From contig CM054155.1 of the NCBI GenBank assembly GCA_028751875.1, forward strand, positions 11,986,671 to 12,050,670: DNA of 64,000 nt, in the 5' to 3' direction. Both the position numbers and the translations under genes were made by a program. The stretch is from Rapana venosa. Taxonomy: Eukaryota; Mollusca; Gastropoda; Neogastropoda; Muricidae. Below the pieces are notes generated by a model. The model had not been told where the DNA came from. It did no database searches and worked only from the letters and a program-made list of their open reading frames with translations. How positions within the stretch are numbered: position 1 is the stretch's first letter; every line of letters starts with the position of its first letter. This document shows positions 48,154 to 59,155 of the stretch, piece after piece.

Positions 48154-48490
48154 CTGTGTGTGCCCCTGCTGTGTGCTGTGCCCATGGCAGTGGCTGTGAG
48201 GTGTCCGGAACAACGCTCTCTGTTCAGAATGCCAGCTTCTGAGTGTTGGTTGGTGAGGGCAGTGTCTTGTCCTTCCTGACATAGTCAGAACTAACCATCT
48301 TGACATACATCTATCACCAAACACTTCGAATTGCGTTTCATTATCCTTTCATTACATTCATTCTTTGCTATTCGTTTGGTGTGGTATTGTGTAGCCTTTA
48401 ATCAGCTACTAACACATCACTCTCTCATTCAAAAGAACAGCAGCTATATCTACCTCTGAATAAAATAATCTTGAAAATGGTCAACGTTGA
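48154..48490 (+). other. Putative 3' UTR (unit C)
   Basis: AATAAA at 48,469-48,474, same position as in A and B. Confidence 0.45.
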
Positions 48491-48960
48491 TATTTCAAGC
48501 AGAAAATAGTGATCAGTACACTAAAATCCACAGTGAGGTCTCAGGTGAGCGGCATGATTTTTCGCCCAAATGACGGCTCCAACCTTGTTGATATGATTTT
48601 TTGCTGTTTAGTATGCAGAATTTGCTAGCTGTTATAAATACAGAATTTGACATTGAGGTTTTTTATCTTTGTTTCTTTGTTTGATTTATTTTAAATTCAT
48701 GTCACAACCCTTTCTACGGTTTGAAGGAAAGAACCGCCAGAATGTTGTTTCATTTCCTTTTGACTCTTGTTAATCTGTATTAGTTGCATGAAATTGCTGA
48801 TAGCAATAAATAGTCATCTATCTACACCACTGACTTCTAGGTTTCCTCACAGAAATTGTAAACAATGTATTCATCAACTTGCTGTCTGAATATCGAATGC
48901 AACTGTCTACACATCAGTTCTGCCCAAATAAAGATGTGGATCATACTTTTTGCGCTCCAA
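48491..48960. other. Downstream spacer with deletion junction (unit C)
   Basis: At about 48,779 the sequence jumps over about 580 bp present in units A and B (29,010-29,588). Confidence 0.5.
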
Positions 48961-48969
48961 CATTTTGTT

Positions 48970-49205
48970 TGAGCGAGAGAGACAGAGAGAGAGAGACAGA
49001 GAGAGACACACATACACAGACACACATACATACATACATACATACATACATACATACATACATACATACATACATACATACATACACATACAAACAGACA
49101 GAGGCAAACATACTGAGACAGAGACACACATAGAGAGACAGAGAATGAAAAACAGAGACAGAGAGAGATAGAGATAGAGATAGAGAGAGAGAGAGAGAGA
49201 GAAAA

Positions 49206-49247
<42 letters not shown>

Positions 49248-49267
49248 AGAGAGAGGAGAGAGGAGAT

Positions 49268-49303
<36 letters not shown>

Positions 49304-49320
49304 AGAGAGAGAAACAGCGA
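48970..49320. repeat. GA / CATA / GATA microsatellite block (unit C)
   Basis: GA, then a pure CATA run (49,027-49,086), GACA, GATAGA and long GA arrays; longer than the equivalent at 29,774-29,935. Confidence 0.9.
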
Positions 49321-49512
49321 CAAACGGCGACAAGCAGAGACACATAGAGACTCCAGCCTGTTTCTACCTGTGCTTTAGCTTAGGATTTTTGGCAGTAGGG
49401 GGTCACCTGCAGTGATAAGGAAGTGTGTGAAAGATGGCTTTCAAAGGAGACAGCATCTTTTGTTGTTGCTGCCTCACTTTTCTGTGAGCCACAGAATCAG
49501 AGACAATGTTCT

Positions 49513-49905
49513 TTTATTTCGTGATGATCAATGACGATGAGGAGGATGAAACAATGCTGCTGTGGCGGTGCATCTGCTTTGAGACAACTCGACAGGGTTG
49601 AACTCTACGCTTCCTATCATAATATATCCCGGCCTCAACCCGGCCCAAAAGATACAGACATCTGCAGTGTTGGTCAGGTAATTGAAGCAACACTCTCACA
49701 TTTGCACCTGTAAAGTGGATGAAGCCTGACTGTTCGGTCCCAGTCTTCCCAACGATCTCACAGCAAAATCACTCTGGGTAGGAGCTGGCCGGAGTCCTAA
49801 AAAATCCCTATGCATCTTATGACATTCGAACCCGCGACCTTCCAGTCCGTAACCCGAGGTGCTAAGCACTACACCAAGGCGGCTGGTAAGAAGACAATAA
49901 CCGTT
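49513..49905 (-). repeat. SINE-C copy, left arm of inverted pair (unit C)
   Basis: As 30,190-30,585, including the open 61-codon frame (49,514-49,699). Confidence 0.75.
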
Positions 49906-50083
49906 GAAAACCACAACCATGTTATGACTGAAAACATGAACTACTCCGATAAAAATTGCAGATATACACGGGGCCTTGATTTCAGAAACAAGATGTTTTG
50001 CTCTCCAGAGGTCTTTCAGGGACTCCAAACACTAGGTCGAAGTTGATATATCTCTTTAATGGATAATGTTACTCTCTTTTTAG

Positions 50084-50432
50084 GCCCTGTGGGTTACGGA
50101 CTGGAAGGTCGGGGGATTCGAATCTCATAAGTCATAGAGATTTTTTGGACACCGGCCGGCTCCTACCCAAAGTGGGTTTGCTGTAGGATCGTTGGGAAGA
50201 CTGGGACCACACAGTCGAGCTTCATCCACTTAAGGGATGCGATTTCCAGAGTGTTGCTTAAATTACCTGACCAACATTGCAGGTATCTGTATTTCTCAGG
50301 CCTGGTTGACATCTGGATATATTATGAGAGGAAGCTTAGAGTGCAGCCCTGTGGAGAAGTCCCCAAGCACATGCACCTCCATAGCAGCATCATGGCATCA
50401 TCCCTTATCGTCATTGACTTCATGCAATAAAA
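50084..50432 (+). repeat. SINE-C copy, right arm of inverted pair (unit C)
   Basis: As 30,762-31,112. The L-P-D-Q-H-C-R frame stays open to a TAA in the ttcatgcaataa block. Confidence 0.75.
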
Positions 50433-50477
50433 AAGATGTCCTTGATTCAGTCATCACTGTTGCTCTGGTCTCATGGT

Positions 50478-51640
50478 GAGCTCAGGTTGGTTTTCCCCAT
50501 AAACAAAACCGTGACGGGATAGCTCAGTGGTCAGAGCACTTGCGCCCCCCAAGTTAAGATTAAGCAGCATTGAGCGTGGTTACCAATGGAGGGTGACTTT
50601 TTTCCCCACGCCTTGGCTTCAGTACAGCCCCCAATTCACCCAGCTGTAAATGGGTACCTGCTCTTTAGGGTCAGGGAAGGTAAAGCAGCGAGGGAGAGGA
50701 GATGGGCGCGTACCGCTCTCAATATACTGGCCCCTGGAGAAGCTGAGGTTTCTGACGTCTCACTCAACGACCCCATAGGTTATGGGAAGACCTTTACCTT
50801 TACACATCAACACTGGAGCTTAAGCCATGGAACGAAACAAATGTGCAGATGGTACAAGTGATAAGGATTTTATATGCGTTTTTATTCATCCATCAAAATA
50901 AAAACGAACAGCAAATAACAATTTCTTAAAGATATAATGAGAAAAAGAAAAAACTATCCCGAAGGAAACTCGATACAATGCAACACAAAAATTCAAGACA
51001 TATCAGGCTACAACAATATCTTACAATCCATCAACAATCACAGTGCCTGTGAGTGGCTGTGAGGTGTCCGGAGCTCTCTGTTTAGAATGCCAGATTCCGT
51101 GTGTTTGTTGGTATGGTCAGTGTCTTGTCCTTTGTGACATATTCAGAAATAACCATCTTGATATACATCTACCCTCACCCCCCAAACATCTCGTATTGCA
51201 TTCATTATCCTTTCATTACATTCATTATTTGCTATTCGTTTGGTGTTGTATTGTGTAGCCATTATTCAGCTCCTAACACATCTCTCTCTCATTCAAAAAA
51301 ACGCAGCAAAACCCACCTCGAATAAATTTTTCTTAAAAGTTCAACTTTATATTTTAAAAGGAAAAAAAGTGTCGGCATGCGAAATCCACAAAGAGGTCTC
51401 AGTGACGACTGATTTTTCGCCCAAAAGACAGTCCAAACTTGTTGATAATTTTTTTTGCTATTTAGTATGAGATCTAGTGTTGTGAATAGATAAATTTTTT
51501 GTTTTTTTTGTGGGTTTTTCTTTGTTTCTTGTTTCTTTTAGATGAATTCAACTGTTTCCCAAATTTTAAAAGAAAAACCCGCGATTTTTTTTTTTTTGCC
51601 CTTAAATTTTTAATCACAAAATCGTTGAAATGAGGTGAAA
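50478..51640 (+). repeat. Unit D: truncated fourth copy with internal deletion
   Basis: 50,478-51,034 matches the start of a unit (SINE-A at 50,514-50,820). At about 51,035 it jumps to the 3' UTR of the candidate gene (agtggctgtgaggtgtccgg; compare 9,260) and continues to about 51,640 (aatcac...gaggtgaa; compare 9,880). More diverged than A-C. Everything from the ACGC cluster to the last exon is missing. Confidence 0.75.
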
Positions 51641-51779
51641 AATTCTAAGCATTGCTCATTTACTTATAATCAGTTCCCAAACATTTTTCATTTAAATATT
51701 TTTTATTTTTCTTAATGATTTTTGTTTTTGTTTTATTTTACACTTTTTTGGGGGCTTGTTTCCCTAAAACACACCCGAA
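51641..51779. other. T-rich low-quality-looking spacer
   Basis: T-rich sequence with many homopolymers; nothing recognised. Confidence 0.4.
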
Positions 51780-52150
51780 TAAAAACTTTTTTTGTACAAT
51801 TTTTTCTGGGCCATAAAGTTAGTAGAGATTGTGCATGTGTTCATTAATTTTGAAGCTATTAGTGATCTTTTTGGAGGGGCATTTCCATTAATAAGTTTTT
51901 GTAAAAATAGAGCTTTATTGAAATAAAGTCTTTTTCAAGGTTAGAATATTTGTTTGTTTATGATGGTTGATTGTTAGGGAGCGAGATTTTAACAGAACAA
52001 GTTTTAGGGCTCTTTTATATATAGGCGTTGAATGAATTTAAGATTTTTTGGACTGCAGCTGTCCCAAAGAGATGAAGCATAGTCAATGATAGGCAAAATA
52101 TGGCCACTAAAAAACAGTTTGCGTGAATTTTTTATATTTAGAAAGTGGGT
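51780..52150 (-). mobile_element. LINE RT C-terminal fragment, minus strand
   Basis: The minus strand from 52,115 reads L-F-F-S-G-H-I-L-P-I-I-D-Y-A-S-S-L-W-D then K-N-L-K-F-I-Q-R-L. After stops come L-K-K-T-L-F and K-L-I-N-G-N-A-P. The I-D-Y-A-S-S-L-W motif is typical of the region after the RT catalytic centre in CR1-like LINEs. It is a short decayed fragment. Confidence 0.55.
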
Positions 52151-52209
52151 TTTTTTAATAACTGAAGTAGTTTGTTAGCAAGACGTTTTCCTAGTCTTCT
52201 GTGTGCATG

Positions 52210-52312
52210 TGTACCTGTTTGTCTGTTTCACTGTGTGTATGTGTGTATGTGTGTTTGTGTGTGTATGTGTGCGTATGTGTGTGTATGTGTGTGTGTGTGT
52301 GCGCGCGCAAAA
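52210..52312. repeat. GT/GTAT microsatellite
   Basis: GT with GTAT variants, ending gcgcgcgc. Confidence 0.85.
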
Positions 52313-52316
52313 AAGT

Positions 52317-52440
52317 TCTATTATAATAATAATATATGGAATTTATATAGTGCTGAATCTTGTAAAACAAACAAGTGGAAGCGCTTGCACTCAAATCATT
52401 TACACTCATGCAACTTTCCTCATTTAATATAAGATAATTA
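52317..52440 (-). repeat. Inverted copy of CR1/L2 LINE 3' tail
   Basis: The reverse complement reads ttgcatgagtgtaaatgatt, gagtgcaagcgcttccactt, gttttacaagattcagcact, ataaattccatatattatta. It matches 55,765-55,862 on + closely, so the LINE at 52.4-55.9 kb has its own 3' tail in inverted form at its 5' side. Confidence 0.75.
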
Positions 52441-52487
52441 TTTCAAAGTCTTCATACTGCACTAAATGTTCAATTCCAATTTGAAGG

Positions 52488-55400
52488 ATGTCATACAAGC
52501 AAGTCTACATGTGTGTCACACCGAAACCCCTGATTAACACAGTTCTCTCACCATCTTCTACTCCCGATTCACCATCCATCTTGTCTGTTCTTCCGCTAGC
52601 CACATCTCCACCATCGCCTTCATCCTCTTCCTCTGTTTCTTGTCCAAACTCACCACTTTCATCCTCAACCTCTCCACCTCCTTCAGATCTCCTTCAAGTT
52701 TGTTTGTTCAATGTGAAGTCTGTCTGTCCAAATGGAAAAGCCGACTACATTTCTGATTTCATCTCTGAAAAAAGCATTGACTTAACCTTCCTCATTGAAA
52801 CTTGGCTAAAACCACGTGGCCATGAACCAAAAATAAAACAGCTGACTCCTCCTGGATATAAAACTATTCCTTTTCCCCGACTCTCTCGAGAGGGTGGGGT
52901 TGCCATCATTCTCAAAGAAATATTGGAACCAACTCTTTCTTTCAGTCCCAACCTTCAATTCTCACACGAATCTTGTGAAGTTTGTGAAATCAATCTCAAC
53001 CTACCTGGCCACTCTATTACTTTCTGCTGCCTTTACCGCCCACCTCCAAGCCGTAAAAACAATCTGACATCTCTTTTTCACCAAGAATTCCAATCACTCC
53101 TCGACCACTACAGCCTCTCTCCCACTAAACTTATAACTCTCAGTGACTTCAACTTCCATTTTGACAACCAATCGTCTCCAAATGTCAAACATCTTTCTCT
53201 TTCTCTGTCTAACCATTCTCTCTCCCAACTGGTAAACAAAGCAACGCACAGATCTGGTCATATTTTAGACTGGCTGATCACTAATGCTTCATTTAATCTT
53301 GTCACATCTGTTTCTGTCACCAACGAACTGCATTCTGATCATTCTGCCATTCTTTTCCACCTCAACATCACAAAATCTGTCAGAAAGAAGAAATAAGTTA
53401 CTCGTCACAATCTTAAGGCCATAGACATTCATACCTTCTCTTCACAAGCTTCCGAACGTTTTTCACAAACCTCTGACCACACTGACTTCTCTGATTACTA
53501 TAACACTATTCTCCGCCAATTGCTTGACGAGCATGCACCTCCTACTGACCATCTCCTACCTGACATACCTTGTGCGCCATGGTATATCCAAGACATCTTG
53601 ATAGCGAAGCGCAAACGCCGGCAACTAGAACAGCAGTGGCGGAAGTCAAAAACCGACATCAACAAACAGCTTTTCCGAAAACAAATAAACAAAGTCAAAC
53701 TCTTAATCCATTCAGCAAAGACAGACTACTACTCTTCCCAAGTTCTCTGTGCTACATCCATAAAATCTCTTATTTCCCTCACCTCAAATCTCCTTGGATC
53801 TGCAAAAACAACTCCTTTGCCTAACACCCACAGCCTGTCTCAACTTCCATCCATCTTTTCTTCCTTCTTTTCAGACAAAGTCCGCAACATACGCTCCAGA
53901 CTGGATCAGACTCAATTCCAGCCTGTGCCTCCTGATCCCCAGTTCACCGGCACTCCTCTCTTTTCCTTCCATCCCACAAGTGAAAAAGAAATCATGACAA
54001 TTCTGAAGGAAATGAATATAAAATCATGCGACCTTGATCCAATACCTGCTCCTGTTTTCTCACAATGCCTTCCACAACTTGTACCTATTATCACTAACAT
54101 AGTAAAGTCATCTCTCGTGTCAGGAAATTTTCCGTCAGCTCTTAAAACCACAATAGTCACACCTCTACTGAAAAAGCACGACCTCGATCTCAACATTCTG
54201 AAGAATTATAGGCCTGTCTTAAATTTACCCTTTGTCTCTAGAAAAAGTACTAGAAAAGTCGTTCTCAAACAGCTCAACAGTCACCTTCATTCCAATGATC
54301 TCCTTCCCCCTTTTCAATCTGCCTATCGCCCCAACCACAGCACCGAAACCACCCTAGTCCACACTTGAGATATACTTCTACTTGCTTGTGATGCAGGAAA
54401 AATCTCCCTACTCACTCTTCTTGACTTATCTGCATGCTTTGACACTATAGATCACTTAATTCTTGTTTCTCGTCTTCAAAATACGTTTGGTACTAATGGA
54501 ACAGCCCTTACATGGTTTACTTCATACCTCACAGAGCAATTCGAGAAAGTTATTGTAAACAAAATTCAATCAGAACCTTTCAAAATGGAATGTGGTGTCC
54601 CACAGGGATCAGTCCTGGGCCCTGTTCTCTTTACTCTCTACACTGCTCCACTCTCACATACAATAAATAACCACCATATTCATCATCATTTCTATGCCGA
54701 TGATACTCAGCTTCAGTGTAGTGATACTGTTGAAAACTTGCCTTCCCTCTTGACAAGTATGTTCTACTGCCTTCAAGACATTCAAAACTGGATGACTCAG
54801 AACAAGTTACAACTTAATGCTGATAAAACCGAAGCCATGCTCATAGGAACCGAACATAAACTTTCCTCCGTCACAAAAACTTCAATAGAATTCGGAAATA
54901 CGTCAGTTCCTTTGTCCAACTCTGTGAAGTATTTAGGAGTAGTTCTTGACAACACACTCTCTATGAAAAAATTCATCACCCAGACCTGCCAGTCTTGCTA
55001 CTATCAATTACGCGCATAAGCGCGATTGGCAAGTATCTGTCAACTGATGCAGCTTCCAAGCTCGTCATATCTCTCATTCTTTCACGTTTAGACTACTGTA
55101 ATTCTCTTTTGGCTGGCCTACCAGTATCATCCATCCACTCCCTTCAATGCATACAAAACTCTGCAGCTCGACTGTTCCTAAGGAAGAAAAAAATCTGAAC
55201 ACATCACTCCTCTTCTGCGATCTCTTCACTGGCTGCCTGTCTCACAAAGACTGAAGTATAAGATCAATACCCTCTGTTTCAAATGTCTCCACAAATCTGC
55301 ACCCTCTTACCTCTGTAACTGTTTTCACCTGTACACTCCATCCCGTTCCCTTCGTTCAGCCGCAGATACTTTGTGCTTTCGAACACCCAGATTCAAACAA

Positions 55401-55610
55401 ACCACTGTTGGCCGTCGCTCTCTCTCTGTTTCTGGTCCATCCACCTGGAATGACCTCCCTCTTTCACTTCGCCAAGAGCCCTCATTTGATACCTTCAAAT
55501 CCAGCCTCAAAACACACTTATTTCCTGAGACTTATTTCCTAACTGAGACTTTCCCCTCATATCTGTCCCTAATTTTCAACAGCATCCTTCACCTCCTAAG
55601 TGTGTTCGCG
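52488..55610 (+). pseudogene. CR1/L2-like LINE polyprotein (APE endonuclease + RT), broken
   Basis: Frame from 52,488 to 55,019 with two in-frame stops (TAA 53,394-53,396; TGA 54,366-54,368), then one-base frameshifts near 55,010 and 55,190. The endonuclease part has L-F-N-V-K-S, L-I-E-T-W-L-K, G-G-V-A-I-I-L-K, C-L-Y-R-P-P, S-D-F-N-F-H (G-D-F-N in most relatives) and a final S-D-H-S-A-I. The RT part has L-K-N-Y-R-P-V, S-A-Y-R-P-N-H-S-T-E-T, L-L-D-L-S-A-C-F-D-T-I-D-H, V-P-Q-G-S-V-L-G-P, F-Y-A-D-D-T-Q-L and D-K-T-E-A-M-L-I-G. The C-terminal P-S-T-W-N-D-L-P-L-S-L-R block ends before the GT array. It encoded the enzyme that nicks DNA and copies LINE RNA. About 1,030 codons, the usual size for a CR1/L2 ORF2. 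Confidence 0.85.
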
Positions 55611-55612
<2 letters not shown>

Positions 55613-55694
<82 letters not shown>

Positions 55695-55725
55695 CGCGCG
55701 CGTACGTACGTACGTGCGTGCGCGC
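55613..55725. repeat. GT / CG / ACGT microsatellite inside LINE 3' UTR
   Basis: Pure GT, then cgcgcgcg, then acgtacgt. The LINE copies in units B and C have GT arrays at the same position, so the array belongs to the LINE family. Confidence 0.9.
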
Positions 55726-55869
55726 GCATGGATTTGAAATATGTTGTTCATTATGTTTAAGGAGAGTTGCATGCGTGTAAATGATTTGAGTGCAAGCGTT
55801 TGATTTGTTTGTTTTACAAGATTCAGCGCTATATAAATTCCATATATTATTAGTATTATTATTACATAT

Positions 55870-56030
55870 TCTTCTTCTTGTTCGTTGAACGCTCTGACAG
55901 CAACTATTGTTGTGTTGTCTGTCATATGAGCGAAAATGCGTTGCGCTGCCGTTAGGCGCCTGACAAGTCAGGGCCAGAGCATCCGACATGGGTGTGGGAG
56001 AGAATTGCTGTCTATTAATTAAGTTTTTGT

Positions 56031-56085
<55 letters not shown>

Positions 56086-56262
56086 GCGGATAAGCAGGAA
56101 AATGGAATAATAAGGCAGAAAATAGACAAGGGGGTGACAGGGGGAAAAAGAATAAGATAGAAACAAAGAGAAAGATAGAAAAGAGGGAGAATGCCTAGCA
56201 CAGAATTTTCAGAAGGTGGAGATGCTATTAATACTGACAGGCCCCCGACATCCCCACGCGGG
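55870..56262 (+). repeat. Repeat F copy with 54-nt G run
   Basis: ctgtcatatgagcgaaaatg, gcctgacaagtcagg, cacagaattttcagaaggtg and gacatccccacgcgggg. A run of 54 G lies at 56,031-56,084. Confidence 0.7.
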
Positions 56263-56439
56263 GTTTTCACTTTTGCATTATTCTGGCATTGCAAAATGAA
56301 ACGAGGGCCCTCAAGACTGCTGATGAAGGCAAGTTGCACTACGCATTGTCTTGCTGCTCTCACATCTTCTGTGACCTGTATGTCTGTTCTGCTGTTCCCG
56401 CGCCGCTTATTCTGATCTCTCTCCCCCAGCCCTAGCTGA
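56263..56439. other. Unassigned spacer
   Basis: No recognisable motif. Confidence 0.4.
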
Positions 56440-56775
56440 GGGACGGGACAGCCTAGTGGTTAGAGCGTTGCGCATTGCGCTCTGGATTTGCTGACCCGGG
56501 TTCGAATCCCATTCGAAGGGATTTTTCCCTCTGGAGTTAACATCTGTGCCGACTCCACTTCCCACAAGTCCTTCGGGTGAGATTATAAACCGAGGTCCTA
56601 TGTGTGGATGCACGCAGATCATCTTGCGCACACGTTAAAACCTGTTCCGCTTTTTAGAAGAGTTGGCCATGTGTGAACGGATGAAAACTGCATACACACG
56701 GGGACTTGATGTAAAAAAAAAAGTGCATGAGTGCTTATTCCTTTATCCTCGAAATACAAGAATAAAAGGAGATAA
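56440..56775 (+). repeat. SINE-D copy with intact tRNA-like head
   Basis: cctagtggttagagcgttgc head, B box cccgggttcgaatccc, body ggagttaacatctgtgccga, cgaggtcctatgtgtgga and tail agtgcttattcctttatcct then cgaaatacaagaataaaa. Reference copy for this family. Confidence 0.8.
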
Positions 56776-56989
56776 GCAGTCAGCCCAGCCATGTTGCATC
56801 CTCAGGGTCAGAAGCTCACGGGAAACTGATCAGTGTTAGGCCGCCCTGAGGCCACCAGCCAGAGGAGACCCTTGCTCTGCCACAACGACTTTTTCCTCAT
56901 AAACCTCCGACCCCTCAGGCTTTAGAAGCATCTCACTACAGGCCTGGATGTGTATGAGTAGAAAAACAAACCAACATGTTCTTCGTCGA
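56776..56989. other. Unassigned spacer
   Basis: Nothing recognised. Confidence 0.4.
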
Positions 56990-57315
56990 CGTCGAACGCT
57001 CAAACATCATCTACTGTTGTCTGTCATATGAGCGAAAATGCGTTGCGCTGCTGTTAAACACCTGACAAGTCAGGCCCAGCGCATCGGACTTCGGCGTGGG
57101 AGAGAAATGTTATTAAAACATGTCTTTCTGGGGAAAATAGGGCGGCAGACTGGACCAAGATGGTAGAAAATAAACAAGAAGGAGGTGACGGGAAGAGAAA
57201 GAATAAGGCAGAAGCAAAGAGAGGCATAGAAAAGAGGGAATTCCTAGCACAGAATTTCCAGAAGGCGAGATGCTATTACACTGACAGGTCTCCGGCATCC
57301 CCATGAAGGAAATAC
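56990..57315 (+). repeat. Repeat F copy
   Basis: ctgtcatatgagcgaaaatg, cacctgacaagtcaggccca, cacagaatttccagaaggcg. Confidence 0.7.
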
Positions 57316-57394
57316 TAATAAATGTCACCGTAAGATCATAAGACTAAGACTCTGTAGAATTAGAAGTAAAAGAATATATATCGATTCAGAGAGG

Positions 57395-58240
57395 ATGCTG
57401 TCGTTGTTGCTATTGTTGTTGCTGTTGTTGTTGCTGTTGTTATGTTGTTGCTGCTGCTGTTGTTGTTATGCTGTTGCTGCTACGGTTGTTGTTGCTGCTG
57501 TTGTTGTTGTTGTTGTTCTTGCTGCTGCTGCTTTTATTGTTTATGTTGTTGCTGTTGTTGCTGCTGTTGTTGCTGCTCTTGATGTTGTTACTGCTGCTGT
57601 TGTTATTGTTGTTGCTTTTAATGTTGTTTGTTGCTGTTGTTGTTGCTCTTAATGTTGTTATGCTGCTGTTGTTGTTATTGCTTTTAATGTTGTTACTCTG
57701 CTATTGTTGCTGTTGTTGCTGCTTCTGCTGCTGTTGCTCTTAATGTTGTTACTGCTGCTGTTGTTGCTGTTATTGCTGCTGTTGTTGCTGTTGTTGCTCT
57801 TAATGTTGTTACTGTTGTTGTTGTTGTTGCTGCTGTTAATGTTGTTACTGCTGCTGTTGTTGCTGTTGTTGTTGTGCTGCTGCTGCTGTTGTTGCTCTTA
57901 ATGTTGTTACTGCTACTGTTGTTGCTGTCGATGCTGCTGTTGTTGTTGCTGTTTGCTGTTATTGTTGCTCTTAATGTTGTTACTGCTGCTGCTGTTGCTG
58001 CTGCTGTTATTGTTGCTCTTAATGTTGTTACTGCTGCTGTTGTTGTTGCTGCTGTTATTGTTGCTCTTAATGTTGTTACTGCTGCTGTTGTTGTTGCTGC
58101 TGTTATTGTTGCTCTTAATGTTGTTACTGATGCTGTTGTTGTTGCTGCTGTTGTTGATGCTCTTAATGTTGTTACTGATGCTGCTGTTGTTGCTGCTGTT
58201 GTTGTTGCGCTTAATATTGTTACTGCTGCTGTCGCGGGTT
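57395..58240. repeat. TTG/CTG-rich array with 48-bp minisatellite
   Basis: Trinucleotide-rich TTG/CTG DNA. Its last ~325 bp form an exact 48-bp period: the marker gctctt recurs at 57,967, 58,015, 58,063, 58,111 and 58,159, and as gcgctt at 58,207. Because 48 is a multiple of 3, every frame stays open. The long Leu/Val/Ala or Asn/Ser reading frames here are by-products. Confidence 0.9.
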
Positions 58241-58544
58241 CCCCATTCTGACAACCTAGGGGTCACCCAGAACGTGCACTCTGACTCACTCATTCCACCT
58301 GGGAATCACAGCGAGTTTGAAAGTACGCAGTGGAAGAAAGTTGCGTGTATGACTCTTTTCAAATACCTCGTTCCATCGGCAGCCATACTCTGACTTCAGA
58401 GGATTTTTTTTCTCTCCTTGAATGGAGAGAGCGTGTTGTTACGCTAAGAGCTTGTCATGGCTGAAGGCAATCTCAACATAACATCAAACAACTAACAACA
58501 CTGTGATGCTGCCCTCGGCTTTTCCCACAACCAATTCACCTACC
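58241..58544. other. Unassigned spacer
   Basis: About 300 bp without recognisable motif. Confidence 0.4.
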
Positions 58545-58700
58545 CTTAGTCTAGTAGACCGCTGAATATTTTTGCAACCAGCTTCCTCCACTCCTCGCGG
58601 TTTTTAGCTTTTTGTAGTAAGTCGTTCCACTCAAGGCCAGTCAACTTTTATGTGTCTCCCCATCGTTTTCTTTGTCTGCCTCTTGGCATTTAGCCGACAT
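58545..58700 (-). mobile_element. RTE-like LINE, C-terminal fragment, minus strand
   Basis: The minus strand reads T-G-L-E-W-N-D-L-L-Q-K-A, then N-R-E-E-W-R-K-L-V-A-K-I, the same C-terminal signature as 37,050-37,193 but from a different, less broken copy. A frameshift lies just upstream. Confidence 0.75.
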
Positions 58701-58942
58701 CAATAATTACTGGCGAGGATGGAGGTTTGGGCGAGCCTAGAGAGGTATAAGCCATGGACTTCACAGATTTTGTAATTCACAAAAAACGCAAGCCGTTAGC
58801 TACATGATAATAGCTGATACAGACAGGTATAACCTAAAGACATGAGGTAGTGTGTAATTCACTGAAACATATACAGTTATGTATAGGAAAATGCATAGCA
58901 AAAAAAAAAAGGTATAAACTACAGACTTGAGGTAGTGTGTAA
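58701..58942. other. Spacer with a short direct repeat
   Basis: ggtataa...tgaggtagtgtgtaatt occurs at 58,826-58,858 and 58,911-58,943, 85 bp apart. Confidence 0.6.
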
Positions 58943-59155
58943 TTTTATTGTATTGTATTGTGTTGTGTTGCATTGCATTGTATTGTGTTGTATTATATTG
59001 CGTTGTATTACATTGTATAACATTGTATCGTATTGCATTGCATTGTGTTGCATTGCATTGCATTGTGTTGCATTGTATAGTATTGTTTTGCACCGCATTG
59101 TATTGTATTGTATTGTACTGTATTGTATTGTATTGTATTGTATTGTATTGTGCTG
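58943..59155. repeat. TATTG-type pentanucleotide array
   Basis: Pentamers tattg, tgttg and cattg; the last part (59,098-59,152) is nearly pure tattg. Confidence 0.9.

Larger units (their letters stand above)
52441..55865 (+). mobile_element. Nearly complete CR1/L2-like LINE
   Basis: Endonuclease plus reverse transcriptase polyprotein (see 52,488-55,610), then a long GT/CG/ACGT microsatellite (55,613-55,725) and the 3' tail ttgttttacaagattcagcg, ctatataaattccatatatt ending in ATT repeats (55,845-55,862). The 5' end is unclear. The tail is shared with SINE-A and with other tail remnants in the window. Confidence 0.85.

Noticed and set aside
48837..49345. 138-168-codon S-L-S-L or R-E-R-E frames (also near 10,560, 15,050, 29,750, 61,690, 63,210)
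   Set aside because: Translations of CT/GA or GT/CA microsatellites.
57395..58393. Long Leu-, Val/Ala- or Asn-rich open frames
   Set aside because: By-products of a TTG/CTG-rich array with a 48-bp period; no start context, domain or codon pattern.
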